Source: Eubacteriaceae bacterium (lineage in GTDB: Bacteria > Bacillota > Clostridia > Lachnospirales > Lachnospiraceae). Taken from it: a stretch of DNA of 62,158 nucleotides. Under the pieces are notes generated by a model. That model did not search any database. It worked only from the letters and a program-made list of their open reading frames with translations, and was not told where the DNA came from. The stretch lies in the NCBI GenBank assembly GCA_910574015.1, contig CAJSYQ010000021.1, positions 1 through 62,158 of the forward strand. Reading direction: 5' to 3'. This document shows, in pieces, positions 35,205-44,552 of this stretch (positions within the stretch are counted from its first letter, which is position 1; each line of letters starts with the position of its first letter). The translations under genes and the position numbers were made by a program.

Positions 35205-36247
35205 TGAAAATGGCAGGCAGAAGAATTCCAAAGGGGAATTTTCTTCTTCTTTTCAGCTTTGCAGCGATCACTCTGTGCCTCTTTCTTATTCTAGCGGCAG
35301 TACGGGCGGAGAGACGGAATAGACTGAGTCAGAATACGCTGTATTCGGGTTATCAGAAGGGGTTTTCCATTCACAATGCCGATGATCCGGAGCAGTGGTT
35401 ACAGGTGATACCGGAGTTAGTGGACCGTCACAACAATTTCGCAGTCTACATACCTGTGCCGGACCCGGACTTTATCGTGCGGGGAATCTGTGTGATAGGA
35501 GAGGCACAAACGCCGCCCATTCTTGAAGGGAATTATTTTGATTCTTCTACATCGTGGACAGACAGACCGGCGGTCGTGTTGGGAAAACAGTATAGAGGGG
35601 CTGTAACCAGAAGCGGTGGAAGGATGTATTATAGATACCGAAACGTGGAGTATGAAGTCATCGGGATTATGGGAGATGAGGTGGAGAGCCGCCTTGATCA
35701 AATGATACTGATGGATTTTAAGTCCGCTCTCCGCATTACCGGGATCAATACAGAATATGTATTGGACACAGGGAGGGAGTCCGATCTGACCCAGGTTGGA
35801 CAGGATATAGCGGATCTGTTTCATTCCCCTGCAGAGGTTCTTATTATACTGGATGACGGATACAGACCTTCTATAATTGCAGATTTATTATCGGATGGTG
35901 CGGTAATGGGTACTTTGTATATTCTGATACTGATGAGCTTTTCCCTAAGTACTTTACTTGTTACATTTATCTGGCTCCGTTTCCGCCGCCAGTTAATATT
36001 TGCCCATTTCCTCTGTGGATATGAGAAGCATTCCCAGGCATTGGAGATCTGCAGACGTTTTTTTCTCATTGCTGGAGGCGGCTTTGGGGCAGGATTTCTT
36101 ATGATGGCTCTGGTATCCCGCTATCTGGCAGACATTCATTTGGTTTTTCAGGATGTGCTGACAGCGTTTGGGATCACGGTGGGACTGGGATCTGGAATCT
36201 TATTTCTCTGTTATTTTACAGAGGGGAGAAGGATGGAATGTTCTTAA
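35204..36247 (+). CDS. Second MacB/FtsX-like permease
   Basis: 347 aa. ATG overlaps the ATPase stop (TGATG) behind GGAGG. One TM near 12-30, an outer domain to about 230, then three TM segments (about 230-255, 285-305, 315-340). Together with the permease at 32597 it probably forms a heterodimeric transporter with the shared ATPase. Confidence 0.7.
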   Translation: MKMAGRRIPKGNFLLLFSFAAITLCLFLILAAVRAERRNRLSQNTLYSGYQKGFSIHNADDPEQWLQVIPELVDRHNNFAVYIPVPDPDFIVRGICVIGEAQTPPILEGNYFDSSTSWTDRPAVVLGKQYRGAVTRSGGRMYYRYRNVEYEVIGIMGDEVESRLDQMILMDFKSALRITGINTEYVLDTGRESDLTQVGQDIADLFHSPAEVLIILDDGYRPSIIADLLSDGAVMGTLYILILMSFSLSTLLVTFIWLRFRRQLIFAHFLCGYEKHSQALEICRRFFLIAGGGFGAGFLMMALVSRYLADIHLVFQDVLTAFGITVGLGSGILFLCYFTEGRRMECS

Positions 36248-36306
36248 ACAGCGGATTTTTACGATGATGAGCGGCTGCCATTTTGGTAGCTGTTATTTTT
36301 TTGCGA

Positions 36307-36361
36307 GTATAACAGTATAAAACAGTTGACAACTGTGCTATGCTGTTATATACTGTTATAC
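36307..36361 (+). promoter_or_regulatory. Promoter with paired GntR-type operators
   Basis: TTGACA (36326-36331), 17-bp spacer, TATACT (36349-36354). GTATAACAGTATA (36307-36319) and TATACTGTTATAC (36349-36361) form a perfect 13-bp inverted repeat flanking the -35, and a further CAGTTG/CAACTG palindrome covers the -35. This is a natural autoregulatory site for the GntR protein encoded next. Confidence 0.8.
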
Positions 36362-36418
36362 ATAAGAGGGCTTCTTAGTGCCGGCTCCTGCAGCTGGCAG
36401 CCAGAAATGGAGATTGAT

Positions 36419-36808
36419 ATGCATATTATAGTAAATACTTCGTCCATGATCCCCATCTATGAACAGATCATGGAACAGATCAAAACGGCTGTGACAGCCG
36501 GAGAGTTGAAAGAAGGAGACGGCCTGCCGTCTGTCCGGGGACTTTCGAAAGAATTGAAGATCAGTGCTCTCACAGTGAAGAAGGCCTATGATAACCTGGA
36601 ACAGGACGGATTTACTGTGACGGTTCATGGAAAGGGCACTTTTGTGGCAGCAGTGAATCCCGATCTGCTGCAGGAAGAATACCGGAAGGATGTGGAGGCA
36701 GACCTTGAGAAAGCTATCACGAAGGCGGGAGGGTGCGGCATGACAGAAACAGAGATCCGTAGTCTCTTTGAAATCTTAATGGAGGGATATTATGTTAAAG
36801 GTAAATAA
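36419..36808 (+). CDS. YtrA-type GntR transcriptional repressor
   Basis: 129 aa from the ATG at 36419, five bases after GGAGA; the frame upstream lies across the promoter and is not coding. Winged helix with the GntR pattern (IYEQIMEQIKTAVTAGELKE, LPSVRGLSKELKIS, HGKGTFV). The short C-terminus of about 50 residues is the YtrA subclass, which regulates ABC transporters in the same operon. It overlaps the ATPase gene start. Confidence 0.85.
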   Translation: MHIIVNTSSMIPIYEQIMEQIKTAVTAGELKEGDGLPSVRGLSKELKISALTVKKAYDNLEQDGFTVTVHGKGTFVAAVNPDLLQEEYRKDVEADLEKAITKAGGCGMTETEIRSLFEILMEGYYVKGK

Positions 36809-37643
36809 TCTTGTAAAAAACTATGAGGATTTTACATTGAATTGCTCACTGGAGGTTCATCCGGGATGCATTACGGGGCTTATTGGCAGAAATGGCGCGG
36901 GAAAGAGCACTACCTTTAAAGCAGTACTTGGCCTCATCCGTATGGATGGCGGCAGTGTGGAGATTCTGGGAAAGGAAGCTTCCAGACTGACAGCCAGAGA
37001 CCGGCAGCAGCTGGGCGTGGTGCTCTCAGATTCCGGGTTTAGCACGTATCTTTCTGTGAAAGATATATTCTGCATATTGAAGAGTATGTATAAGGAGTTT
37101 GATGGAAGGTGGTTTCAGGAACAATGCCGGCGTTTTAACCTGCCCCAGGATAAGAAACTAAAGGAATACTCCACTGGTATGAAAGCGAAACTGAAAGTGC
37201 TGGCAGCCTTAAGCCATAATGCGTCCCTTCTTATACTGGATGAGCCCACTGTGGGTCTGGATGTTATGGTGAGGGATGAGCTGCTGGATCTGATGAGAAA
37301 TTATATGGAAGAGGACGAAGAACGTTCCATTTTGATCAGCTCTCATATATCTTCTGATCTGGAGAGCCTGTGTGATGATTTTTATATGATTCATGAAGGC
37401 GGGATCCTGCTGCACGAGGAGACGGATGTCCTTTTGGATCGTTATGCGGTCTTAAAGCTGGATCCCCAACAGTATGAGAATATTGATAAACAGTATCTGA
37501 TCAAAATTAAAAAGGAGGCATATGGGTATCGGTGCCTGACAGATCAGAGACAGTATTATCTGGATAATTATCCGGGGATTGCATTGGAAAAAGGTAATAT
37601 TGATGATCTTATTGTGATGATGATAGGAGGTAAAGAGCTATGA
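36792..37643 (+). CDS. ABC transporter ATPase (YtrB-like)
   Basis: 283 aa. Walker A GRNGAGKST, a degenerate signature YSTGMKAKLK (TGM instead of SGG, as is common in this class), Walker B LLILDEPTVGLD. Start overlaps gntR behind GGAGG. The C-terminal 70 residues are a helical extension. Partner of the permease at 37640. In related firmicutes such pairs respond to cell-envelope stress or antibiotics. Confidence 0.85.
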   Translation: MLKVNNLVKNYEDFTLNCSLEVHPGCITGLIGRNGAGKSTTFKAVLGLIRMDGGSVEILGKEASRLTARDRQQLGVVLSDSGFSTYLSVKDIFCILKSMYKEFDGRWFQEQCRRFNLPQDKKLKEYSTGMKAKLKVLAALSHNASLLILDEPTVGLDVMVRDELLDLMRNYMEEDEERSILISSHISSDLESLCDDFYMIHEGGILLHEETDVLLDRYAVLKLDPQQYENIDKQYLIKIKKEAYGYRCLTDQRQYYLDNYPGIALEKGNIDDLIVMMIGGKEL

Positions 37644-38278
37644 GAGGATTGCTTGTAAAGGATTTGAGACTGTTGCTGGGACAGAAAAAATTTTTAGTAC
37701 TGGTTCTGTTTATGACAGTAGTACTAAATTTTAATGGCAGCATTACGTTTGTTGTTTATTATCTGACTTTTGTCTGTTCCTTTTTTGTCATCAGCAGCAT
37801 CGCCTACGATGAGAATGACAACGGTTATCCGAATCTGTTTTGCCTGCCCATAGACCGGAGTATATATGTAAGGGAGAAATATGTATTTGAAATACTGCTT
37901 AATATGGTTTCCTGGCTGGCGGGATTGGCCATCTGTTTTATCATTCAGACAGTGCGGCATAGTCTGGATCCTTTAAGGGAAAATATTATGATCCTGTTGT
38001 TGATCCTTCCGGCAATTTTGATTTTTGATTCGGTTGTACTCCCGCTGCAGTTTAAGTTTGGCAGTGAGAAGGGCAGGATTGTGCTTCTCTGCTGCTTCAT
38101 CATTGTTTTTTTCATGGGGTACACACTGAATCAGGCTTTGGATCTGGGTGATAGGATGAATCTTCTGATCCAGTACCATCCGGATCTGCTTTGTCTGGTT
38201 CTGGCAGCCGCGGCTGTTCTGACTACAGTAGTTTCTTATGCAGCCAGTGTGGCGGTGATGAAGAGAAAGGAGTTCTAA
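37640..38278 (+). CDS. ABC-2 type permease of the GntR operon
   Basis: 212 aa. Start overlaps the ATPase stop (ATGA). MRGLLVKDLRLLLGQKKFL is the usual cytoplasmic start of ABC-2 membrane proteins. Five to six TM segments follow. It forms the channel for the preceding ATPase; the substrate is unknown. Confidence 0.8.
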   Translation: MRGLLVKDLRLLLGQKKFLVLVLFMTVVLNFNGSITFVVYYLTFVCSFFVISSIAYDENDNGYPNLFCLPIDRSIYVREKYVFEILLNMVSWLAGLAICFIIQTVRHSLDPLRENIMILLLILPAILIFDSVVLPLQFKFGSEKGRIVLLCCFIIVFFMGYTLNQALDLGDRMNLLIQYHPDLLCLVLAAAAVLTTVVSYAASVAVMKRKEF

Positions 38279-38375
38279 ATAATAGAAAATACTGTTGACT
38301 TCGGTTAAAGTGCACAATACATCAGGGACATTCTTTCAGCAATTTTCACAAATATTCTACAGTTGCAGAAAAAAA

Positions 38376-38404
38376 TTACAAAAAAGGGAAAAAAGTGGTA
38401 TACT
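38376..38404 (+). promoter_or_regulatory. Promoter of carD
   Basis: TTACAA (38376-38381), 17-bp spacer, TATACT (38399-38404), 32 bases before the GTG start. Confidence 0.75.
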
Positions 38405-38436
38405 ATAAGTAAATATGACAGAAAGGATGGATTGAA

Positions 38437-38961
38437 GTGTTTGAAGTAGGAGATTTTGTTGTGCACGGCAACAGCGGAGTCTGCAGAGTGGATGCAGTAC
38501 AGACTATGGATGGTATCGGCGCGGACAGGCAGCGGGTGTATTATACACTGGTTCCTCTGTACACATCAGGAAGTAAGCTGTTTGTTCCCACAGACAGCAA
38601 AAAGGTTATTATACGCTCTGTTATGACCAAGAAGGACGTGAAAAAACTGATGGATGAATGGAATGAGATTGAAACACTTCGGGTAGAAAATGATAAGAAC
38701 AGAGAAGAGGTCTACAAGGAAGCACTGAGATCCTGTGACAGCCGCCAGTGGGTAAGGCTGATCAAAACCTCTTATCAAAGAAACCAGACCCGGATCGAGA
38801 AGGGAAAGAAAGCGACAACGAGTGACGAAAGATATCTTCAGATGGCGGAAGAGAATCTCTTTGGGGAATTGGCGATCCCCCTGGAGATGAGCCGGGGAGA
38901 GGCAGAGGCTTATTTTGTCGCCAAGGTAAGAAAGAATGCAAAGGAAGCAGTGACGGTTTAG
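38437..38961 (+). CDS. carD: CarD family transcription regulator
   Basis: 174 aa, GTG start behind AAAGGATGG. The N-terminal 60 residues (FEVGDFVVHGNSGVCRVD) form the RNA polymerase interaction domain shared with Mfd/TRCF. The rest is helical and contacts the open promoter. In other bacteria CarD/CdnL steadies open complexes at rRNA and housekeeping promoters. Single gene with its own promoter and terminator. Confidence 0.9.
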   Translation: MFEVGDFVVHGNSGVCRVDAVQTMDGIGADRQRVYYTLVPLYTSGSKLFVPTDSKKVIIRSVMTKKDVKKLMDEWNEIETLRVENDKNREEVYKEALRSCDSRQWVRLIKTSYQRNQTRIEKGKKATTSDERYLQMAEENLFGELAIPLEMSRGEAEAYFVAKVRKNAKEAVTV

Positions 38962-38980
38962 CTTGAAAGTGAATAGCAAT

Positions 38981-39026
38981 AAAAAACAGCCCGGATTTCT
39001 GTTGGAAGCTCCGGAGCTGTTTTTTA
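38981..39026. terminator. Bidirectional terminator between carD and fprA
   Basis: AAAAAACAGC-CGGA pairs with CCGG-GCTGTTTTTT. The A run on one side and the T run on the other let it end both converging genes. Confidence 0.85.
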
Positions 39027-39046
39027 TATGGAGAATTGGTTTATGT

Positions 39047-40213
39047 CTATTTATTCAGCAATTCCTCTGCCAGTGCTTCCATCTCAGCGATATTTGCTTC
39101 TTTCATGGCTGATTTGATCGTTACAGTATTCTCGCAGAGGGTCATATTTTTCATTCCCTCAAAGAATTCTTTCATTTTTTTGTTTGCCATGGGCGCCCAG
39201 CTTCCATTTTCCATAAATGCGACCTTTTTATTCTGGAAATTTTTATGAGCCAGATGGAAAAGGAAATCCTGCATGATCGGGAACAGGCCGGCATCATAGG
39301 TGGCGCAGGCCACTACCAGTTTGTCATAACGGAAAGCATCTTCAATGGCTTCTGCCAGATCCTCCCTTGCCAGATCGCATACAACTACTTTCTTCGCGCC
39401 TTTTGCTTCCAGAATCTCCCCCAGCTTCTTTGCGGCCTTGGCCGTGTTGCCGTGGATGGAGCCATATGCCACCAGAACGCCATCGTCCTCCGCCTCATAG
39501 CTGCTCCAGGTCACATATTTACCGATGTAATAGTCAAGGTTTTCTTTCAGGATTGGACCATGAAGAGGACAGATGGTCTGGATATCAAGTCCGGCTGCCT
39601 TCTTCAGGAGGGCGGATGCCTGTGCGCCGTACTTTCCTACTATGTTAAAGTAATATCTTCTCGCCTCGCATGCCCAGTCCTCATCGGTATCCAGAGTTCC
39701 GAATTTACCGAAGGCGTCTGCAGAGAAGAGTATTTTCTCACTGGATTCATATGCAACCATTACTTCCGGCCAGTGGACCATTGGCGCCATAACGAAAGTC
39801 AGGGTATGGGTTCCCAGCTCCAGTGTGTCCCCCTCGGCTACTACAACCTTTCTATTTTCGATATCCATTTCAAAAAATTGTGGGAGCATGTTGAACAGCT
39901 TCGCATTACTCACCAGTTTCATATCAGGATATTTTTCAGCCACCGCCTGAATGCTGCCGCTGTGATCCGGTTCCAGATGAGAGATTATCAGGTATGCCGG
40001 ATCTTTACCGGACAGTTCCCGTTCTACATTGGCAAGCCATTCATCAGTTTTTCTGGCATCCACCGTGTCCATAATGGCAGTTTTATCATCCATTATAATA
40101 TATGAATTGTAAGAGACTCCGTTTGGTACGATGTACTGGCTCTCAAACAGGTCAATATCCCTGTCATTCACACCTACATAGCGGATGGATTCGGAAATAG
40201 TTACATTACTCAT
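39047..40213 (-). CDS. fprA: Flavodiiron protein (A-type flavoprotein)
   Basis: 388 aa. The N-terminal metallo-beta-lactamase fold holds the diiron ligands in SHLEPDHSGS near 80-87 and later histidines (MVHWPE). The C-terminal flavodoxin domain (from about 250, YGSIHGNTAKAA) binds FMN. It reduces oxygen or nitric oxide to protect anaerobes. No rubredoxin domain is fused, so a separate electron donor is needed. ATG behind AGGAGG. Confidence 0.92.
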   Translation of the reverse strand: MSNVTISESIRYVGVNDRDIDLFESQYIVPNGVSYNSYIIMDDKTAIMDTVDARKTDEWLANVERELSGKDPAYLIISHLEPDHSGSIQAVAEKYPDMKLVSNAKLFNMLPQFFEMDIENRKVVVAEGDTLELGTHTLTFVMAPMVHWPEVMVAYESSEKILFSADAFGKFGTLDTDEDWACEARRYYFNIVGKYGAQASALLKKAAGLDIQTICPLHGPILKENLDYYIGKYVTWSSYEAEDDGVLVAYGSIHGNTAKAAKKLGEILEAKGAKKVVVCDLAREDLAEAIEDAFRYDKLVVACATYDAGLFPIMQDFLFHLAHKNFQNKKVAFMENGSWAPMANKKMKEFFEGMKNMTLCENTVTIKSAMKEANIAEMEALAEELLNK

Positions 40214-40243
40214 TTTTAAAACCTCCTAAAGTTTTTCATAATT

Positions 40244-41980
40244 TTATGGTTCCAGTTTCCCCTTCAGCTTCTGGATCAGTTCTTTCACAGCGGGCACTAC
40301 ACTGTCCAGAGAAACCTTGTCCTGTACAGATTTGTCTCGGACAGAGAGCTCTGCCACGGATTCCTTCATGTTTCTCGGACTGATCACCAGACGGACGGGA
40401 ATCCCCAACAAATCAGCATCCGAGAACATAACTCCCGGGCGTACATTCCGGTCATCGTAGATTACCTCAATGTGCTCTTTCTGCAGTTCATCATAGATTT
40501 TATCCGCACATGCCTTTGTCTCGGCATCATCGGAGCGCAGACAGCACAGATGTACCTGCCATGGAGCGATGGAGATGGGCCAGATCGGGCCATATTCGTC
40601 ATGATGCGCCTCACAGACGGAGGCGGCAAGGCGTCCTACCCCGATCCCATAGCAGCCCATAATAGGATAATGGGACTCACCGTCGGCATCCAGATACTGC
40701 ATATTCATGGATTTGGTGTATTTCGTCCCGAGCTGGAAAATATTTCCCACTTCAATGCCGCGGGAAATGGTAATGTGTTTTCTGCCGCATTTCGGGCAGA
40801 TACCGCCCTCTATGATTTTTGATACATCCACATATTCTGCATCCGGCACATCGCGCTCCATACAGAGCCCGGTGAAGTGATATTCCTCTTCATTTGCCCC
40901 GCAGGATAGGTTATTGGTTCCTTTGAGGGAAATATCATAGACTACGGTGAAATCACCTGTGACAGTCAGACCTATCGGTCCAATATAACCGGAATTCAGT
41001 CCACAATCTGCCGTGATAACGGCCGGATGGATCGCCTCCCCTAGATAATTGGTAAGCTTGGTCTCATTGATATCCAGGTCGCCCCGGACGAATACCACTA
41101 CATATTCATCGGTCATGTTTTTCTGATAGACCACTGCCTTACATGATTTTTCCAGAGGGGACTTCAGGAAATCACAGATTTCTTCGATGGTATGGATATC
41201 CGGCGTATGTACTTTGTTCAGCGGTTCCTCTACAGAATCTTTTACATTTTCTATAATACTGTCGGCTGCTTCCATATTGGCGCGGTAATCGCAGTCGTCG
41301 CTGCTGCAGATGGCGATAGTATCTTCTCCGACGGGAGTCAGCAGCATGTATTCATGGGCAAGACTTCCCCCCATCATACCGGAATCGGAGGCGACAGTAA
41401 TCACCTCAGGAATGCCGGCCCGGGCAAAGATACGGTTATAGGCGTCATAGCAGATCTGATAATAGCGCTCCAGATCCTCCTGTGAGGTGTGGAAGGAATA
41501 GGCGTCCTTCATAGTAAACTCCCGCACCCGGATCAGTCCTGCACGGGGTCTTGCCTCATCGCGGAATTTTGTCTGTATCTGATATATCATAAAAGGATAG
41601 TTGTTATAACTTTTTGCGTAGTCGCGAACCAGATGCACAGCTGCTTCCTCATGTGTCATGCCAAGAAGCATTTTTGTACCGCTCCGGTCTGAGAAACGAA
41701 GCAGTTCGCTGCCTACATTTGTGTACCGCCCGGACTCATCCCAGAGAGAGGCGGGAAGCGCTACAGGAAACAATACCTCCTGGCCATCAATGGCGTCCAT
41801 CTCTTCACGGATAATATTTTCAATCTTACGGCAGATCCGTTTCAAAGGCATATACTGGGAATAAATTCCCTTTGCTACATCTTTTATATACCCTCCCCGA
41901 ACCATCAGGGCATGGCTTTCAATAATGCAGTCGCTTGGTTTTTCTTTGAAACGCTCGCCTACCAGCTTGTCCAGTTTCAT
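40244..41980 (-). CDS. proS: Prolyl-tRNA synthetase
   Basis: 578 aa from the ATG at 41980, behind GGAGG. Class II motif 2 region (FRDEARPRAGLIRVREFTMK) and motif 3 (MGCYGIGVGRL) are present, as is the inserted editing domain (about 220-400) of bacterial-type ProRS. It charges tRNA-Pro and clears mischarged Ala. No T-box leader precedes it; a sigma-A promoter lies about 45 bases upstream. Confidence 0.95.
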   Translation of the reverse strand: MKLDKLVGERFKEKPSDCIIESHALMVRGGYIKDVAKGIYSQYMPLKRICRKIENIIREEMDAIDGQEVLFPVALPASLWDESGRYTNVGSELLRFSDRSGTKMLLGMTHEEAAVHLVRDYAKSYNNYPFMIYQIQTKFRDEARPRAGLIRVREFTMKDAYSFHTSQEDLERYYQICYDAYNRIFARAGIPEVITVASDSGMMGGSLAHEYMLLTPVGEDTIAICSSDDCDYRANMEAADSIIENVKDSVEEPLNKVHTPDIHTIEEICDFLKSPLEKSCKAVVYQKNMTDEYVVVFVRGDLDINETKLTNYLGEAIHPAVITADCGLNSGYIGPIGLTVTGDFTVVYDISLKGTNNLSCGANEEEYHFTGLCMERDVPDAEYVDVSKIIEGGICPKCGRKHITISRGIEVGNIFQLGTKYTKSMNMQYLDADGESHYPIMGCYGIGVGRLAASVCEAHHDEYGPIWPISIAPWQVHLCCLRSDDAETKACADKIYDELQKEHIEVIYDDRNVRPGVMFSDADLLGIPVRLVISPRNMKESVAELSVRDKSVQDKVSLDSVVPAVKELIQKLKGKLEP

Positions 41981-42024
41981 TGTATCCTCCATTCCTTTGC
42001 TCTTTCTATATTTAAAACTAATTC

Positions 42025-42053
42025 ATTTTAGCATTTCCCTTTTGTGATGTCAA
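42025..42053 (-). promoter_or_regulatory. proS promoter
   Basis: On the minus strand TTGACA (42048-42053), 17-bp spacer, TAAAAT (42025-42030). It leaves an untranslated leader of only about 40 bases, which rules out a T-box here. Confidence 0.85.
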
Positions 42054-42072
42054 CCGGGCGGAGCTGTGAGAT

Positions 42073-42101
42073 TTGACTTATTGGTAATCTGCCATTATAA
42101 T
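42073..42101 (+). promoter_or_regulatory. Promoter of the HAD phosphatase gene
   Basis: TTGACT (42073-42078), 17-bp spacer, TATAAT (42096-42101), 38 bases before the GTG start. It is divergent from and adjacent to the proS promoter. Confidence 0.85.
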
Positions 42102-42138
42102 AGAGTGCCATGGGATTGACTGAAAGGAGTTGTTTAAA

Positions 42139-42792
42139 GTGAAATATAAAGCGGTTATTTTTGATCTGGATGGAACCCTTCTGGACACACTGGAGGATTT
42201 AAGGGATGCTGTAAATACAGCGCTCCGTTCACAGAACCTGCCGGAGCGGTCGCTGGAGGAAGTACAGGATTTCGTGGGAAATGGTATTGTGAAACTGATG
42301 GAACGTGCCGTGCCGGGTGGAAGCGGACATCCGGCATTTCAGGAAATCATGCAGGTATTCCGCACATTTTATGGAGACCATTGTCAGGATAAAACATCAC
42401 CGTACCCGGGGATCTTGGATATGCTGCGGTCACTCCGGGAAAATAACATTAAAACCGCTGTGGTTTCCAACAAGGCAGATTTTGCAGTGAGGGAATTGAT
42501 GCCGGTCTATTTTGCCGGGCTGATTGACACTTCCTATGGCGAGAATGAGGCGGCCGGTATCGGGAAAAAGCCGTCGCCGGATATGGTGAATCAGGCGCTG
42601 CGGGATCTGGGGTGTACGGCGCAATCCGCCGTATATGTCGGGGATTCAGATGTGGATCTTAAGACAGCAGCCAATGCGGGGATGGATTGTATCAGTGTGA
42701 GCTGGGGATTCCGGGGAAGAGATTTTCTGCTGCAGCACGGTGCGCAGATTATTATTGATGAGCCGTCACAGCTGGCTGAAAAAATATATTGA
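42139..42792 (+). CDS. HAD-family phosphatase, phosphoglycolate phosphatase-like
   Basis: 217 aa from a GTG at 42139 behind AAAGGAG. Motif I FDLDGTLLDT with the Asp nucleophile, motif II VVSNKAD, motif III KKPSPD, motif IV GDSDVDLKTA. The helical cap after motif I is of the Gph/PgmB type. The substrate cannot be told from sequence; 2-phosphoglycolate or a sugar phosphate is likely. Confidence 0.85.
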   Translation: MKYKAVIFDLDGTLLDTLEDLRDAVNTALRSQNLPERSLEEVQDFVGNGIVKLMERAVPGGSGHPAFQEIMQVFRTFYGDHCQDKTSPYPGILDMLRSLRENNIKTAVVSNKADFAVRELMPVYFAGLIDTSYGENEAAGIGKKPSPDMVNQALRDLGCTAQSAVYVGDSDVDLKTAANAGMDCISVSWGFRGRDFLLQHGAQIIIDEPSQLAEKIY

Positions 42793-42881
42793 ATATTGAA
42801 TCTTAAAAACGGTCACAATAGCATTGTAAATACACAGAGAATTGAGCATCGCTCAATCTCAGGAAAGCGAGGGAAATAGAA

Positions 42882-43271
42882 ATGAAGAAAATAATTGTGA
42901 CTGTTTTTTTAACCATTTGCCTTGCCATTATGATGGTAGGATGCGGGGACAAAAATAACAGTGCCACAGCACCCACAAGCACGCCGCAGGCATCTGCGAG
43001 TCCGTCCAGTCAGGCCACGGCTTCACCTGCTGCAGATAATGATCCGGCAGATGACAACGATATGGACCGGGATGATACAGACGGTAAGGACGACAGTCTG
43101 TCGGATGATGTGAAAGATGGAGTAGACGGCGTAGGCGACGGTGTCAAGGATACAGTGGATGGCGCAGTGGACGGTGTGGAAGATGCAGTGGACGGCGCAG
43201 TGGATGGTACAAAGGATGTTGTCGACGGAGTGAAAGACGGCGTCGAAGGTGCGGCAGATAAAGCGAAATAA
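42882..43271 (+). CDS. Low-complexity acidic lipoprotein
   Basis: 129 aa. Signal peptide with lipobox MMVGC (Cys21), a Ser/Thr/Pro/Ala linker, an Asp-rich block, then tandem 4-8 residue repeats built on DGVKD, DGAVDG and DGVED from about residue 75 to the end. The repeats are also visible at DNA level and so may vary in number. It is surface-anchored, of unknown function; the acidic repeats could bind divalent cations. Confidence 0.7.
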   Translation: MKKIIVTVFLTICLAIMMVGCGDKNNSATAPTSTPQASASPSSQATASPAADNDPADDNDMDRDDTDGKDDSLSDDVKDGVDGVGDGVKDTVDGAVDGVEDAVDGAVDGTKDVVDGVKDGVEGAADKAK

Positions 43272-43305
43272 AACCATCCGAAGATTTAGAAATATCGAAG
43301 AATAG

Positions 43306-43350
43306 AAAAGACTCCTTCCAGGTAAGAATGAACTGTGAGGGGTCTTTTTT
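43306..43350 (+). terminator. Terminator after the acidic lipoprotein
   Basis: AAAAGACTCCT pairs with AGGGGTCTTTT (one wobble), followed by a T run. Confidence 0.75.
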
Positions 43351-43416
43351 TGCACCGTTCCCGGAATAGAAGGAGAACGGTGTTTTTCATTTTCTTAGAG
43401 ATTGATTGTCGGAGGT

Positions 43417-43737
43417 TTAGTCAGCATCTTCCTCCCAGCCAAGAATTTTTCCCGTTGCGGCATCGATTTCATATTCATATTCGCTGCTGCCTGCATAAAA
43501 TTCTATTTCGTAGATTTCTTTTCCATTTTCACTGTCTTTCTCTATATGTCTGGATGTCAGATCGTTTTCCTTCAAACCGGCATGCTCCAGTGCTGCTTTC
43601 ATTGCATCCTGTTCGGTGATTCCGGCTGTGTTATCTGCAGCTGACGGAGGCTCTGAAGGTTCTGTCCGATTTGTGCCGCATCCTCCCAGCAACAGGATAA
43701 ATAGGCATAGAGCAAGAAAAATTGTATTTTTTTTCAT
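43417..43737 (-). CDS. PepSY-domain lipoprotein
   Basis: 106 aa. Lipobox LLGGC (Cys20), Pro/Ser linker, then one PepSY domain (ITEQDAMKAALEHAGL, then YEIEFYAGSSEYEYEIDA, ending GKILGWEED). PepSY proteins often inhibit secreted proteases or bind peptides outside the cell. It converges on the acidic lipoprotein gene. Confidence 0.85.
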   Translation of the reverse strand: MKKNTIFLALCLFILLLGGCGTNRTEPSEPPSAADNTAGITEQDAMKAALEHAGLKENDLTSRHIEKDSENGKEIYEIEFYAGSSEYEYEIDAATGKILGWEEDAD

Positions 43738-43928
43738 CTTTCTATCCTTTCATTCGGGTTGATTTAAATCGGCATCCAATAAAAACTGCCGCTGAATTAT
43801 AGTATATCCGATTCTGATTGAACTTATGTGGTGGAAATATATATAACGGTATGTTATACTTTTTATATAGAACGTATCAAATTTTATTGTGTCCATGCTT
43901 AGTGATAGAGGAATAGGAGGGGAAAGAA

Positions 43929-44552
43929 ATGATAACAATATGTCCACATTGCAGGAATTCTAATTGGGATAAAGAAGTTTTGGATAATGTTATTACCTGC
44001 CCGGAGTGTGGTGCGAACTGGGATTTTATTAAGATGCCATTGTATATCATTACCGGTTGTAGTGGTGTGGGAAAGACCACAGCCGCGCGAGAACTGCAGA
44101 GGCTCACAACGGATTATGTTGTTCTGGATGCAGATCTGTTTTACAATATCATGCCCCATGAGACAGAGAGAGATAATTTTGATCAGGTTGAACAGATTCT
44201 TAGTCTTTCCAATAATATTTCCCAGTCTGGCAGGGCGGTGATCTGGGCCATGGCAGGGAATATTGATAAGTTAAGCCAGGTGTATCATGCCCGTTTCTTC
44301 CGTGATATAAAGGTTGTGGCGCTGATCTGTGAAGAAAAGACGCTGCGAGAGAGAATGACTAGGGGACGCGGGATTACCCAAGAGAGCTGGATACGCAGTT
44401 CCGTGGAATATAATGAATATTTCAGGACACATAAGAAAATTGGCAAGGTTCTGTTTTCTACGATTGATGTGGAGGAGAGGACACCGGAAGAGACAGCACA
44501 ATGTATTTTGAAATGGATCAAGGGGGAATTTTTTCAAAAAATTGACTTGTAA
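43929..44552 (+). CDS. Zinc-ribbon P-loop kinase-like protein
   Basis: 207 aa. CPHC and CPEC form an N-terminal zinc ribbon (residues 4-28), followed by Walker A GCSGVGKTT near 43 and a kinase-like body with VLDADLFYN. A late LRERMTRGRG resembles the arginine lid of nucleoside/shikimate-type kinases. Phosphate acceptor unknown. ATG follows GGAGGGGAAAG. Confidence 0.75.
   Translation: MITICPHCRNSNWDKEVLDNVITCPECGANWDFIKMPLYIITGCSGVGKTTAARELQRLTTDYVVLDADLFYNIMPHETERDNFDQVEQILSLSNNISQSGRAVIWAMAGNIDKLSQVYHARFFRDIKVVALICEEKTLRERMTRGRGITQESWIRSSVEYNEYFRTHKKIGKVLFSTIDVEERTPEETAQCILKWIKGEFFQKIDL

Noticed and set aside
36326-36418. N-terminal extension of the GntR protein
   Set aside because: This part of the frame lies across the promoter and its inverted-repeat operators; the real start is the ATG at 36419 with a ribosome site.
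41981-42053. T-box riboswitch upstream of proS
   Set aside because: The promoter sits only about 45 bases before the start codon, leaving no room for a T-box leader.
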